A stretch of 64,000 bases of DNA from Acidimicrobiaceae bacterium. Lineage in GTDB: Bacteria; Actinomycetota; Acidimicrobiia; Acidimicrobiales; Poriferisodalaceae. The notes under the pieces were generated by a model that saw nothing but the letters and a program-made list of their open reading frames with translations, was not told the DNA's origin and made no database searches. A program made the translations under genes and the position numbers. Every line of letters starts with the position of its first letter. Position 1 is the first letter of the stretch. The stretch covers positions 49,625 to 113,624 of the forward strand of contig PBMG01000016.1 in NCBI GenBank assembly GCA_002722565.1, given 5' to 3'. This document shows positions 8,118 through 16,213 of this stretch, piece after piece.

Positions 8118-9449
8118 ATGGAACGACCTCAGGACTACGTGCAAAGGCGTATTGAGGAACGCGGGATTCGTTTAGTTCGTCTCTGGTTTACCGACGTTCA
8201 AGGTCAATTAAAATCGTTCGCAATTTCTCCCGCTGAGCTCGAAACCGCTTTTGAGAGCGGAATGATTTTTGACGGTTCCTCAATCGATGGTTTCAGCAGA
8301 GTTCGCGAAGAAGACATGGTCGCTAGGCCAGACCCCGCGACTTTCGAGCTAACCCGATGGGGCGGCAACGACGAAAATGCGGCACGGATGTTTTGTGACA
8401 TTGAGCGGGCGGATGGGAGTCCTTTCCCAGGTGATTCTAGGCAAGTACTCCGGCGCTCGATGGAACGAGCCCATGCTCAAGGCTTTACCTTCTTTACTGC
8501 TCCCGAGCTTGAATATTTCTTATTTGAAGCCAACAGAAATGGGGAGCCAGTTCCCTTAGACAACGGCAGCTATTTTGATCTCACCACGGCAGATGTGGCA
8601 AGCAACATACGCCGCCAAACGCTGACAACGTTGGAGGCAATGGGAATACCGGTGGAGTATTCATTTCACGAAGACGCCCCAAGCCAGCATGAAATCGATT
8701 TGCGTTATACCGACGCGTTAACCATGGCGGACAACGTCATGACATTTCGTCTGATTGTTCGCGAAATCGCTCTCGAACATGGGGTGCACGCCACCTTTAT
8801 GCCTAAGCCGTTAACTGGTGTCCAAGGATCAGGCATGCACACGCATCTTTCATTGTTTAGAGACGGGGTGAATGCCTTCCATGACCCGGAAAGCCCCGAT
8901 GGTTTATCTGATGTTGCTCGAGGTTTTATTGCTGGCCTATTGCATCACGCGAGAGAGATCACAGCTGTCACCAACCAACTCGTAAACAGCTACAAACGAT
9001 TAGTAACCGGTTACGAAGCACCAGTGAATGTTTCATGGGCGCGGGCTAATCGTGCGGCTCTGATTAGGGTTCCTACTAGCCGAGAAGGCGGCGTAGATGA
9101 CACGACCCGAATCGAGTACCGAGCCCCTGACCCAGCGTGCAACCCTTATCTAGCTTTTGCAGTGATGCTGGCCGCTGGCATGAAAGGCATCGAACAGGGT
9201 TACGAGTTACCTTTGGAGGCTCCGCCTTCAATGACTGGCTTCACAGAACATGGAGGCTTAATTGATCAAGCCCAGCTCCCTCAGTCGTTGGACGAAGCAT
9301 TAGATGAAATGGAAAAAAGCGACCTCGTGGCTGACACATTGGGTGACCACTTGTTCAGCTGGTTTCTTCGCAACAAAAGGCGCGAATGGAACGACTACAA
9401 AGCCCAGGTCACACCATTTGAACTCGATCGCTACTACTCAAATCTGTAA
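8118..9449 (+). CDS. glnA: glutamine synthetase type I
   Basis: This 443-residue GSI has the family motifs IFDGSSIDGF, the EYFLF metal ligand region, GSGMHTHLSL (nucleotide/glutamate binding), SYKRLVTGYEAP, NRAALIRVP and EYRAPDPACNPYLA. The C-terminal region lacks the adenylylation-site sequence NLYDLP, reading GYELPLEAPP instead. That fits the GSI-alpha/GlnA2 group, not regulated by GlnE. Control is therefore more likely transcriptional. Its TAA overlaps the ATG of the GlnR-like gene (TAATG), so the two are translationally coupled. Start ATG 8118 follows a purine-rich AAGTGAGAGAGTGAAG leader. It may be GlnA2-, GlnA3- or GlnA4-like; some GSI paralogues use polyamines. Confidence 0.92.
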   Translation: MERPQDYVQRRIEERGIRLVRLWFTDVQGQLKSFAISPAELETAFESGMIFDGSSIDGFSRVREEDMVARPDPATFELTRWGGNDENAARMFCDIERADGSPFPGDSRQVLRRSMERAHAQGFTFFTAPELEYFLFEANRNGEPVPLDNGSYFDLTTADVASNIRRQTLTTLEAMGIPVEYSFHEDAPSQHEIDLRYTDALTMADNVMTFRLIVREIALEHGVHATFMPKPLTGVQGSGMHTHLSLFRDGVNAFHDPESPDGLSDVARGFIAGLLHHAREITAVTNQLVNSYKRLVTGYEAPVNVSWARANRAALIRVPTSREGGVDDTTRIEYRAPDPACNPYLAFAVMLAAGMKGIEQGYELPLEAPPSMTGFTEHGGLIDQAQLPQSLDEALDEMEKSDLVADTLGDHLFSWFLRNKRREWNDYKAQVTPFELDRYYSNL

Positions 9450-10126
9450 TGACAATTCTCGCTATATACCCCGCAGATCCAGCTCCTGAGTTAGCTCAGC
9501 TGTTAGATCTCAACGGTTTCGTTTGGAAAGGTGTAGCAGATCCGTCAGACGTAGACCTTCTCGAACCTGACGAAGGTTGGGGCGGCGCAATTGTTCAACT
9601 AGTCGAAGACCATGACCTCAGTTGGAGAATGCTTCGGGCCCTTCGAAAGCGTGACGTTCCTGTAGCCCCTCTTTTATTGATGATCAGAGGCAACGAATTA
9701 GCTGAACTCGACTTACGCGATGAACTCTTCGATGACTTTTGTTTGGACCCATTTCATCCTCGGGAACTTGAGGCTCGAGTTAAACACATGCTCGCTGCTT
9801 CGGGTGGTGACCTAAGCGGCGAACGGATCGAATACGGACCATTGGTCTTAGATCTCGAAACTTACGAAGCTTCGGTTGACAGTCGACCTCTCGATTTAAC
9901 GTTTATGGAGTATGAGTTGCTCAGATTTTTGGCAGCGACCCCTGGAAGAGTTTTCACTCGAGAGGTTCTTCTGAGCCGAGTGTGGGGCTACGAGTATTAC
10001 GGCGGAGCTAGGACGGTTGATGTTCATGTGCGTCGCTTAAGAGCCAAGCTTGGCGAGGAATATGCTGCCCTGATTCAAACAGTGAGAAGTGTTGGCTACC
10101 GTTTGGGTGAAAGTCGACGCCGCTAA
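9449..10126 (+). CDS. glnR: GlnR-like orphan OmpR-family regulator
   Basis: This 225-residue protein has an N-terminal receiver-like domain (about 1-115) and a C-terminal winged helix (about 130-220) containing FMEYELLRFLAATPGRVFTR, VWGYEYYGGARTVDVHV and QTVRSVGYRL, very like actinobacterial GlnR. The receiver has lost the phospho-acceptor Asp, and the conserved KP pair reads DP (CLDPFHP). It should therefore act without a histidine kinase, as described for GlnR. No kinase gene is nearby. The context, coupled to glnA and opposite glnII, supports control of nitrogen assimilation. MtrA-like function is the main alternative. Confidence 0.85.
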   Translation: MTILAIYPADPAPELAQLLDLNGFVWKGVADPSDVDLLEPDEGWGGAIVQLVEDHDLSWRMLRALRKRDVPVAPLLLMIRGNELAELDLRDELFDDFCLDPFHPRELEARVKHMLAASGGDLSGERIEYGPLVLDLETYEASVDSRPLDLTFMEYELLRFLAATPGRVFTREVLLSRVWGYEYYGGARTVDVHVRRLRAKLGEEYAALIQTVRSVGYRLGESRRR

Positions 10127-10153
10127 GTTGTAAACATCCACAAAACTCGAAAA

Positions 10154-10309
10154 CTAGTAGTTAGTTTCGACGAGACTGCTTCCCTCATGTCGTGACTCCG
10201 CGTCACCTTTCAACGAGTTCCCCAGCAAAGCTGCTACACCAGCGAGACTGAGAGTGATCATGAATGGGCTTAGAAGCAGAATGACAGCTATCGCGATTCC
10301 TCCGGCCAT
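10154..10309 (-). CDS. 51-residue small membrane protein
   Basis: An ATG at 10309 opens a 51-codon frame ending at TAG 10156-10154. Residues 4-30 form one continuous hydrophobic segment (IAIAVILLL, MITLSLAGVAALLG), followed by a polar tail rich in Ser, Glu and His. This is the pattern of a single-pass small membrane protein. No clear ribosome site precedes the ATG, and an in-frame TAA lies nine codons upstream. It lies between glnR (convergent) and ridA. I do not recognise the family, and it could be a chance frame. Confidence 0.4.
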   Translation of the reverse strand: MAGGIAIAVILLLSPFMITLSLAGVAALLGNSLKGDAESRHEGSSLVETNY

Positions 10310-10387
10310 GTGCTTGATGGTAGCCAGTTCTCGACCTTAGTCACGACTTTGGTAGCCAAGAAAAATCGCTACACGACTGCGTGAAAT

Positions 10388-10738
10388 TCAGGATGAAGAG
10401 ATATGAGCGATCGCTTCAATTTCGACGAGCCCGCCAAGAGGGAGTGCTTTAACAGCAATAGCTGAACGCGAGGGCCGGTGATCTCCAAAAGTTTCAGCGT
10501 AAACCGTATTTATGGTTGAAAAATTCTCAATATCAGTCATAAAGACAGTGCACTTCACGACATCATGGAGACTCAAGCCATGTTCCTTTAAGACACCCTG
10601 AGCATTAGTCAGGGCCTGGGCGGTCTGAGCTTCCACCCCTTCAACTAGAGAACCATCCGCGAGTCCAAGCTGACCAGAAACAAAGAGAAGGTCACCGGCT
10701 CGGTATGACGCTGAATAATGCGCAACGGGTTGAGACAC
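10388..10738 (-). CDS. ridA: RidA family reactive enamine/imine deaminase
   Basis: This 116-residue protein of the YjgF/YER057c/UK114 family has the signature SRSAIAVKALPLGGLVEIEAIA. It includes the substrate-binding Arg near residue 92 and the conserved Glu near 107. RidA hydrolyses reactive 2-aminoacrylate and related enamines to keto acids. It lies 42 bases downstream of the shortened xanthine-dehydrogenase-like gene on the same strand and is probably cotranscribed with it. Members in catabolic clusters often act as pathway-specific deaminases, so a role in breakdown of a purine or N-heterocycle is possible. Confidence 0.92.
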   Translation of the reverse strand: MSQPVAHYSASYRAGDLLFVSGQLGLADGSLVEGVEAQTAQALTNAQGVLKEHGLSLHDVVKCTVFMTDIENFSTINTVYAETFGDHRPSRSAIAVKALPLGGLVEIEAIAHISSS

Positions 10739-10780
10739 TTGGTACCTCCAGGCACGAAATAAATGGTCAAGAGACCTGAT

Positions 10781-12235
10781 TCACCCGGTTGGTAAATCAG
10801 ATGGGCAACCTCGATTCAACCATGTAGCAGCGGCTACTGCAGCAAATACCGCGTCACCTGCAGCTAAAGCCTCTCCTTCTCCCACTGAAACGATCTCTAT
10901 ATGTGGGCAATCTGATGAACGAAGAACGCCGAAAGATCGGACAGTGAGGTCGTGCACTTCACCGGAATCATCCACACTCAGACTCTCTGACGTCACCCAG
11001 CTATAAGCCATATGGGCGGCACCTATGCAGTAACTGCGGTGCATGACCAAATCAAGAGGGGTGCCACTCTCCACCTCAACTCTGATTATTTCTGCATCAA
11101 CCTCAGCTCTGGCGCGAGCGCCAGAGGGAGCTTCAACCCAATCGCTATAACCTCGAAGCCCAGTCTTGAGCATTTCTGCTTCCGCCCAGCCTGCAGCTCT
11201 CAACGCAACCGAAGTTGGAGGGCCAGCTACTTCTATCTGCTCAATTTCACATCTCGGCAATACAGATTGAATGATTTCTTCTACACCCGGCGTCTTCGCC
11301 ACCCGAATAACTCCGCTCCCATCAGCGTTCAATCCCGCAGAAAGCGGCGGCCGTTTACTCCCATAGCGCACTACATCTTCTCTGGACCAAAGGACGCGCA
11401 CCCCGACACCATTCTCAGCAGCTATAGATTCTGCTTGACCAGACACGTCGCTATCAGTTTTTCCCCCGAACGCTCCGCCGTTCGCTATCGGATTAGAAGA
11501 CTCACCAGAAGGTTCGCACCACGAGGCATCAGTTTCTAGGTACGCCGGTTCCACCCATCCAGTTCGCAATGTGACTGACCAATCGCCAGGAGGTAAATCG
11601 AGCGGGGGACGCGATTCCATACTGGTCCGTCGACCCTGAACCTTGCCAATACTTTCTCGAGCTGCGTGAAGAGTCTCTCCAACCGCCCAATCTGCATCAT
11701 TTCTGATTGCCACCAGAGCGTTATGTGGCGGCTGATCGTCAGCAAAGCTAATTTCGCCGAGCACAACTTCAGGGCCCACAATTTGCTGCGTCCCAGCTTC
11801 AAGACTTGCTTGACGGCTCGCTTGTCCGAGATCTCGATATGGATAATCAACTGAAACTTCCGCGGCCGCTTCTCTGATGGTCTGCCATCCGGTGCATCGA
11901 CAAAGGTGTGCCGACAGCAGCCGATCCACAGTTTCTCGGTCTTGAAGATCAGCACCTTTGCGTTCATGTCCGACTAGTCGGCAAACAATGCCCGGGGTAC
12001 AAAACCCGCACTGAGAAGCTCCATGAGCCAAGAACGCCGCCGCCCACCGCTCTCGTTCCTCTTCTGTTAATCCTTCGATGGTGGTAACAGTTCTGCCAGC
12101 TACTCTCCGCAACGGTGTCACGCAAGAGACTCGAGGAGCGTTATCGATCAGAACAGTGCAACAACCACATTGGCCTTGGGGGCTGCACCCATCTTTGACA
12201 GACCAGTTCCCGAGCCGATCGCGCAAAGCACCCAA
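10781..12235 (-). CDS. compact single-chain xanthine dehydrogenase-like molybdoprotein (2Fe-2S + shortened Moco domain)
   Basis: The N-terminal third is a CoxS/XdhC-type iron-sulfur module, with CSPQGQCGCC for the plant-type 2Fe-2S cluster, then QCGFCTPG and HLCRCTGW for the helical one. The rest resembles a molybdopterin subunit reduced to about 320 residues instead of about 750. It keeps GEISFADD, the Moco-loop motif GGAFGGK, GAAHMAYSWV and a late VGEGEA that could hold the catalytic Glu. No FAD domain is present. The given start is TTG 12235, but homology clearly continues upstream (RFQLDGREVEV) to about 12304, where no ATG, GTG or TTG is in frame. An active hydroxylase, or a decayed one, is possible. 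Confidence 0.75.
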   Translation of the reverse strand: MGALRDRLGNWSVKDGCSPQGQCGCCTVLIDNAPRVSCVTPLRRVAGRTVTTIEGLTEEERERWAAAFLAHGASQCGFCTPGIVCRLVGHERKGADLQDRETVDRLLSAHLCRCTGWQTIREAAAEVSVDYPYRDLGQASRQASLEAGTQQIVGPEVVLGEISFADDQPPHNALVAIRNDADWAVGETLHAARESIGKVQGRRTSMESRPPLDLPPGDWSVTLRTGWVEPAYLETDASWCEPSGESSNPIANGGAFGGKTDSDVSGQAESIAAENGVGVRVLWSREDVVRYGSKRPPLSAGLNADGSGVIRVAKTPGVEEIIQSVLPRCEIEQIEVAGPPTSVALRAAGWAEAEMLKTGLRGYSDWVEAPSGARARAEVDAEIIRVEVESGTPLDLVMHRSYCIGAAHMAYSWVTSESLSVDDSGEVHDLTVRSFGVLRSSDCPHIEIVSVGEGEALAAGDAVFAAVAAATWLNRGCPSDLPTG

Positions 12236-12375
12236 AAGGCTGCCGTCGTCATCTACGACTTCAACCTCTCGTCCATCAAGTTGAAACCGGATAATTCGGT
12301 CGATGAGATTGCCTCCATGTAGGGATAGGCCGCAGCGCTTCAGATGAGACCCAAGTTCAGACTACGTTCCTAGGA

Positions 12376-13263
12376 GTGGATCACAATATATGGGACCCCA
12401 AGCATGTTTCACGCAGAGCATTTTTATCTATCACCGGCAGCGGTTTGGCTGCGACAGCGTTTTTGGCCGCGTGCGGCGTTCGTACAAAAGACCAAGATGA
12501 GCTAAGGGCAGCATCGAAATGGTTTTCTGACCAAACCATCATCAGTAACGGAGGGCCGCAAAGAACTATTTGGTCATTCTCTGATGACGACGGCAATCTA
12601 GGTGGCCTTTCGCCGGAATCAATTGACGTCGAGATTCTTGATACCGATTTTCAGGTTATCCATTCCACTAGTACGCGACGGCACATTGACGGCGTCGCCA
12701 TGCCTTATTACCCAGTCATCGTTCCATTCCAACAACCGGGTGTTCATGAGTTCCGTTTCGATCTGGGAAAACGAGGTAACTACGTTGGCTACGCAACTCC
12801 AGGGTCCCGAGCTGACAGCACAATTATTTGGCCTGGCGACCGTTTCCCAGGTCTCATCACTCCCACATTGGCAAGCTCGGCTGGAGTGAACCCTATTTGC
12901 ACTCGCCAGCCTTCATGCCCATTCCACGACATCTCGCTTAATGATTCGATACTTTCCGAGCGTGCAACCGTGCTGATCGTAAGTACACCTGCGTTTTGCG
13001 GAACAAAATGGATGTGCGGTCCGGTCCTAGAGAATCTGATATCTCAGGTTGGTTCAAATTACTCCGGTTTCGACGTAATTCACGCGGAAGTGTACGCCAA
13101 TCCAAGCGCTCAGGACTTAGGCCCAATTGCACCAGCGGTCGCTGAAATGGGAGTCATATACGAGCCATTTATCTTTTTACTCGACGAACAAGGAACCGTT
13201 CTTAGACGGCTTGACCATATCTGGGACAACGTTGAACTAAGAGAGTTACTTTCTTTGATTTGA
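12376..13263 (+). CDS. Tat-exported lipoprotein with four conserved-looking cysteines, thioredoxin-like C-terminal domain
   Basis: This 295-residue protein starts at GTG 12376. Residues 12-33 hold a twin-arginine signal (SRRAFL) ending in lipobox LAAC with C33, so it is probably a membrane-anchored lipoprotein. An Ig-like beta domain follows (about 60-140). A C-terminal thioredoxin-like fold has C208-x5-C214 (FCGTKWMCGP) in place of the CxxC site. A second pair, C175 and C181 (ICTRQPSCPFHD), precedes it. The cysteines could form a redox-active disulfide or bind metal. The gene is divergent from the xanthine-dehydrogenase-like gene with a 72-base gap to the apparent coding limit. No ribosome site at good spacing was seen. 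Confidence 0.75.
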   Translation: MDHNIWDPKHVSRRAFLSITGSGLAATAFLAACGVRTKDQDELRAASKWFSDQTIISNGGPQRTIWSFSDDDGNLGGLSPESIDVEILDTDFQVIHSTSTRRHIDGVAMPYYPVIVPFQQPGVHEFRFDLGKRGNYVGYATPGSRADSTIIWPGDRFPGLITPTLASSAGVNPICTRQPSCPFHDISLNDSILSERATVLIVSTPAFCGTKWMCGPVLENLISQVGSNYSGFDVIHAEVYANPSAQDLGPIAPAVAEMGVIYEPFIFLLDEQGTVLRRLDHIWDNVELRELLSLI

Positions 13264-13274
13264 AAGTTTCGTTC

Positions 13275-13601
13275 TTAGCTGAACGAGTTGCCACAACCGC
13301 AAGTTCGTTGGGCATTTGGATTATCAATGGCAAATCCAGAACCCATCAAACCATCTTTGAAATCTAGAGTCGCACCTTCTAGGAGTTGAGCGCTCATCGG
13401 ATCAGAAACGACTCGCACATCGCCCTCTCCGAAAAATTGCGACATGTCATCAGCTTCTGTTTCGCTATCAAAAAACATCTCGTAGCTGTACCCAGAGCAT
13501 CCTCCGGGCCGCACCGCTACTCGGAGCGCTAGGTCTAACTCTCCCTCAGCTGCGATCAATTCTCTAACTTTTTCAGTGGCAATGTCAGTTAGGGTGATCA
13601 T
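13275..13601 (-). CDS. A-type iron-sulfur carrier (ErpA/IscA/HesB family)
   Basis: This 108-residue protein has the three A-type carrier cysteines: C35 in RPGGCSGYSYEM and the pair in TCGCGNSFS near residues 100-102. Together they hold a transient Fe-S cluster for transfer to apoproteins. Length is typical. The neighbour on the other side (divergent, 88 bases) is the Mrp Fe-S carrier ATPase, so this is a small Fe-S maturation locus, fitting the nearby Fe-S enzymes and WhiB. No Isc or Suf scaffold gene is in the window. Confidence 0.93.
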   Translation of the reverse strand: MITLTDIATEKVRELIAAEGELDLALRVAVRPGGCSGYSYEMFFDSETEADDMSQFFGEGDVRVVSDPMSAQLLEGATLDFKDGLMGSGFAIDNPNAQRTCGCGNSFS

Positions 13602-13689
13602 CTTCAGGAGCCTCCAGTTCTAGCTATTTACAGTGTAGCGAATACGCGACAGTGGATCACAGCGAACTAGGTAACTAGCCTTAATACTT

Positions 13690-14871
13690 GTGAGCGAAGA
13701 CACTGTTGACGAAAACGAAATCCTCGGTGTCTTGCGCGGAGTGATGGACCCGGAATTGAACGACAACATTGTCGACTTGGGCATGGTGCGATCTGTTTCA
13801 CTCAAAGGACAAACGGCACAAATCACTATCGCGCTTACAACAGCAGGTTGCCCGCTTAGGGCAACCATAAAGCGAGACTGTGAATCTAGGGTCGAGTCAC
13901 TTCCTGGCATCAACGAAGTCCAGTTGCATTGGGATGAACTAACACCCGAGGAGCGCACACGCGTTATGGATCGCGCCAGACGTAACGCTCGAGACACAGC
14001 TACTCCAACTCAAATTCCAGCAAACGCACGAGTTATTTCAATTGCCTCGGGCAAGGGCGGTGTCGGTAAGTCTTCAGTTACGGTCAACATCGCCACAGCT
14101 TTGGCATCTCGAGGTCTCACAGTAGGAGTTCTCGACGCAGATATTTGGGGCTTCAGCGTGCCCCGGATGTTGGGAGTCAACTCTCGACTGAATGCCAGAC
14201 CGGCTCTGTCAGAAGAAGATCGCGGGAAGATAATCCCTGAAGAACGTCCTCACGGTTCGGGCCTTCTGAAAGTCGTTTCTACTGGTCTGATGGTAGAGAC
14301 AGAAGAAACCGCCCTCATGTGGAGAGGCCTGATGCTGGCTAAAGCAGTTGAGCAGTTCCTTCATGACGTGGACTGGGGGGATTTGGATTATCTGCTCATC
14401 GATATGCCTCCTGGCACCGGAGATGTGCAAATGGCCCTAGCCCGATTGTTACCTCAAGCAGAAATGCTGGTCGTGACCACACCAGCAGTCAGCGCACAAA
14501 AGGTAGCGATCCGCGTCGCCGATATGGCGAGACGAAGCCACATGCCGATCTTAGGTGTCGTGGAGAACATGTCGGCCTTCACAACACCCGATGGAACTTC
14601 GTGGCCGCTTTTCGGTGAAGGTGGCGGTGAACGGCTCGCTCAAGAAATTGGTGCACCTTTGTTGGGTTCAATTCCACTTGAGCCCGCAGTCTCGGCGGGA
14701 GGCGATACTGGCCAACCAGTAGCTACGTCAGACGGACCAGCCAGTAGAGCGTTCCATGAGATCGCTAGCCGAATTTTCGAGGAGATCGCTCCTCCAATCG
14801 ACATGGAAGCCTGTTCGACGTCGGTTATCAGTGAAGTGCCTGTCACACTCACTGGAGATAGAACGTCTTAG
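13690..14871 (+). CDS. mrp: Mrp/ApbC-type P-loop Fe-S carrier ATPase
   Basis: This 393-residue protein has an N-terminal MIP18/DUF59 domain (residues 1-85, GVMDPELNDNIVDLGMV and TTAGCPL). It is followed by a MinD/Mrp ATPase with deviant Walker A SGKGGVGKSS near 116, DADIWGFSVPRMLG, and Walker B LIDMPPGTGD. It is expected to bind and deliver Fe-S clusters in an ATP-dependent way. The C-terminal CxxC of some Mrp/NBP35 proteins is not evident. The start is GTG 13690. It ends one base before the convergent Nudix gene stop. Confidence 0.93.
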   Translation: MSEDTVDENEILGVLRGVMDPELNDNIVDLGMVRSVSLKGQTAQITIALTTAGCPLRATIKRDCESRVESLPGINEVQLHWDELTPEERTRVMDRARRNARDTATPTQIPANARVISIASGKGGVGKSSVTVNIATALASRGLTVGVLDADIWGFSVPRMLGVNSRLNARPALSEEDRGKIIPEERPHGSGLLKVVSTGLMVETEETALMWRGLMLAKAVEQFLHDVDWGDLDYLLIDMPPGTGDVQMALARLLPQAEMLVVTTPAVSAQKVAIRVADMARRSHMPILGVVENMSAFTTPDGTSWPLFGEGGGERLAQEIGAPLLGSIPLEPAVSAGGDTGQPVATSDGPASRAFHEIASRIFEEIAPPIDMEACSTSVISEVPVTLTGDRTS

Positions 14872-15705
14872 TTACTGCGTCGATCCGTGCGCTGGGGGTT
14901 GAGCGAGAGCATCTTCATAACCAACTTCCCCCGGCATCAGCACCGACGGCGAACCATCTGAAGAGACAACTAGGGCAGGCAGTATTTCAGGTATATCGCT
15001 TAGCCCATCTGCCCATTTCATTACCTCGTCAACTGAGCCGAGTTCGAGAAGCGGTTCTAAGTTGGCGATCGTCGGCAAAATCATTTCGAATTTACCGGCC
15101 TGATGAAGGTCCATAGCTTCTTTCGGGGAGATCCAACAACTTTCAACTGTTTCCCCTCCATCGTGCGCTGGACGCTGCCCGCGTGGTGCCCGCGCTACAA
15201 AAAACCGAGTATCGAATCTTCGAGGCGGACCAATGGGGGTAATCCAATGACTGACGTAACGCAAATCATGAAAATTCATTGAAAGACCTTCTGCGCGACA
15301 CAAGTCCACCATGGTGAAATCACCGGCATATACCGCATCCCGGTGGTCTTGGAATCGTTGATGCACTGCAGGGTCGGTCAACGACAAGTCTTCGCCATCA
15401 ATTCGAGCCAGCAAAGCTCCCGCCTCTTCAAAGCATTCTCGAATCGCGGCCACCCAATAAGCCAAACCGCCATTATTGATACTGAGCCGGTCTGAGGCTT
15501 GAGCATCATCCATGCCTGAAGACACCGTTTCGATTTCGTGAGTTATCTGATCTTTGACATCCACAGCCCCACCAGGAAACACAAACTGTCCAGGAACGAA
15601 TTCGCTCTTAGGATTCCGTTTGAGCATGAATGTTTCGAGACCCTGTTCACCGTCTCGAACCAGCATGACTGTCGCTGCTAAGCGAACTTCGACTGGTGTC
15701 GTCAA
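14872..15705 (-). CDS. Nudix hydrolase with interrupted Nudix box (NUDT19-like)
   Basis: The 277-residue protein has PGGAVDVKD followed about 40 residues later by RECFEEAGALL. The catalytic REUxEExGU half of the Nudix box is therefore intact but separated from its glycine-rich start by an insertion. That arrangement is known in NUDT19-type CoA or nucleoside-diphosphate hydrolases. Substrate is not proven; a CoA or acyl-CoA diphosphatase fits the many CoA genes here. The TTG start at 15705 overlaps the FxsA stop as TTGA and has GGAG upstream. The gene converges on mrp with no gap. Confidence 0.85.
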   Translation of the reverse strand: MTTPVEVRLAATVMLVRDGEQGLETFMLKRNPKSEFVPGQFVFPGGAVDVKDQITHEIETVSSGMDDAQASDRLSINNGGLAYWVAAIRECFEEAGALLARIDGEDLSLTDPAVHQRFQDHRDAVYAGDFTMVDLCRAEGLSMNFHDLRYVSHWITPIGPPRRFDTRFFVARAPRGQRPAHDGGETVESCWISPKEAMDLHQAGKFEMILPTIANLEPLLELGSVDEVMKWADGLSDIPEILPALVVSSDGSPSVLMPGEVGYEDALAQPPAHGSTQ

Positions 15706-16151
15706 TTGTCATTATCTCCAGATGCATCTCCGCCATCATCAGATGGTTTGTCCATATCCCATTCAGGCAGATTCGATGTAGTGAAGCTAGTTCCTATCCG
15801 CGACCGAAACTTTCGTCTCACGATCATTAGGACAAGAGCCCGAATTGGAGGAACCAGCAAGAGTAGTCCTACGAGGTCTGTAAGAAAGCCCGGGGTGAGC
15901 ATCAATGCGCCAGCGAAAAGAACCGTCACCCCGGAAAAAATTTCATCGCTCGGCAACTCACCTTTTCTTAGGCGATCTTGAGATTTTTTAAGTAAACCAA
16001 TTCCCTGATGCTTAACGAGCCACGCACCCACCAGGCTGTCAACCACTAGCAGAATCACCGTATTCCAAGCCCCGACCGACTGACCTACCTGGATTATGAC
16101 CATGAGCTCAAGAATCGGGACAACAACGAAGAGAATAAAAAGAACGGCCAC
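15702..16151 (-). CDS. fxsA: FxsA family membrane protein
   Basis: This 149-residue protein has the FxsA pattern. It begins with a hydrophobic helix (VLFILFVVVPILELMVIIQVG), a second segment with VGAWLVKHQG, and the family hallmark LMLTPGFLTDLVGLLLLVPP, then basic residues and an acidic C-terminal tail. FxsA is an inner-membrane protein that in E. coli relieves phage T7 exclusion by the F plasmid; its general role is unclear. It is translationally coupled to the Nudix gene (TTGA overlap) and divergent from selA. Confidence 0.9.
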   Translation of the reverse strand: MAVLFILFVVVPILELMVIIQVGQSVGAWNTVILLVVDSLVGAWLVKHQGIGLLKKSQDRLRKGELPSDEIFSGVTVLFAGALMLTPGFLTDLVGLLLLVPPIRALVLMIVRRKFRSRIGTSFTTSNLPEWDMDKPSDDGGDASGDNDN

Positions 16152-16213
16152 TTATTTGATCCTAGCGACGGTAGCTAGGGCGAATCGAACCCAGTCGGAC
16201 CTATCCTCTAATC

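Noticed and set aside
11012..11539. 175-codon frame on the plus strand inside the molybdoprotein gene
   Set aside because: It lies opposite the xanthine-dehydrogenase-like gene, which has clear cofactor motifs; the plus-strand product has no family features.
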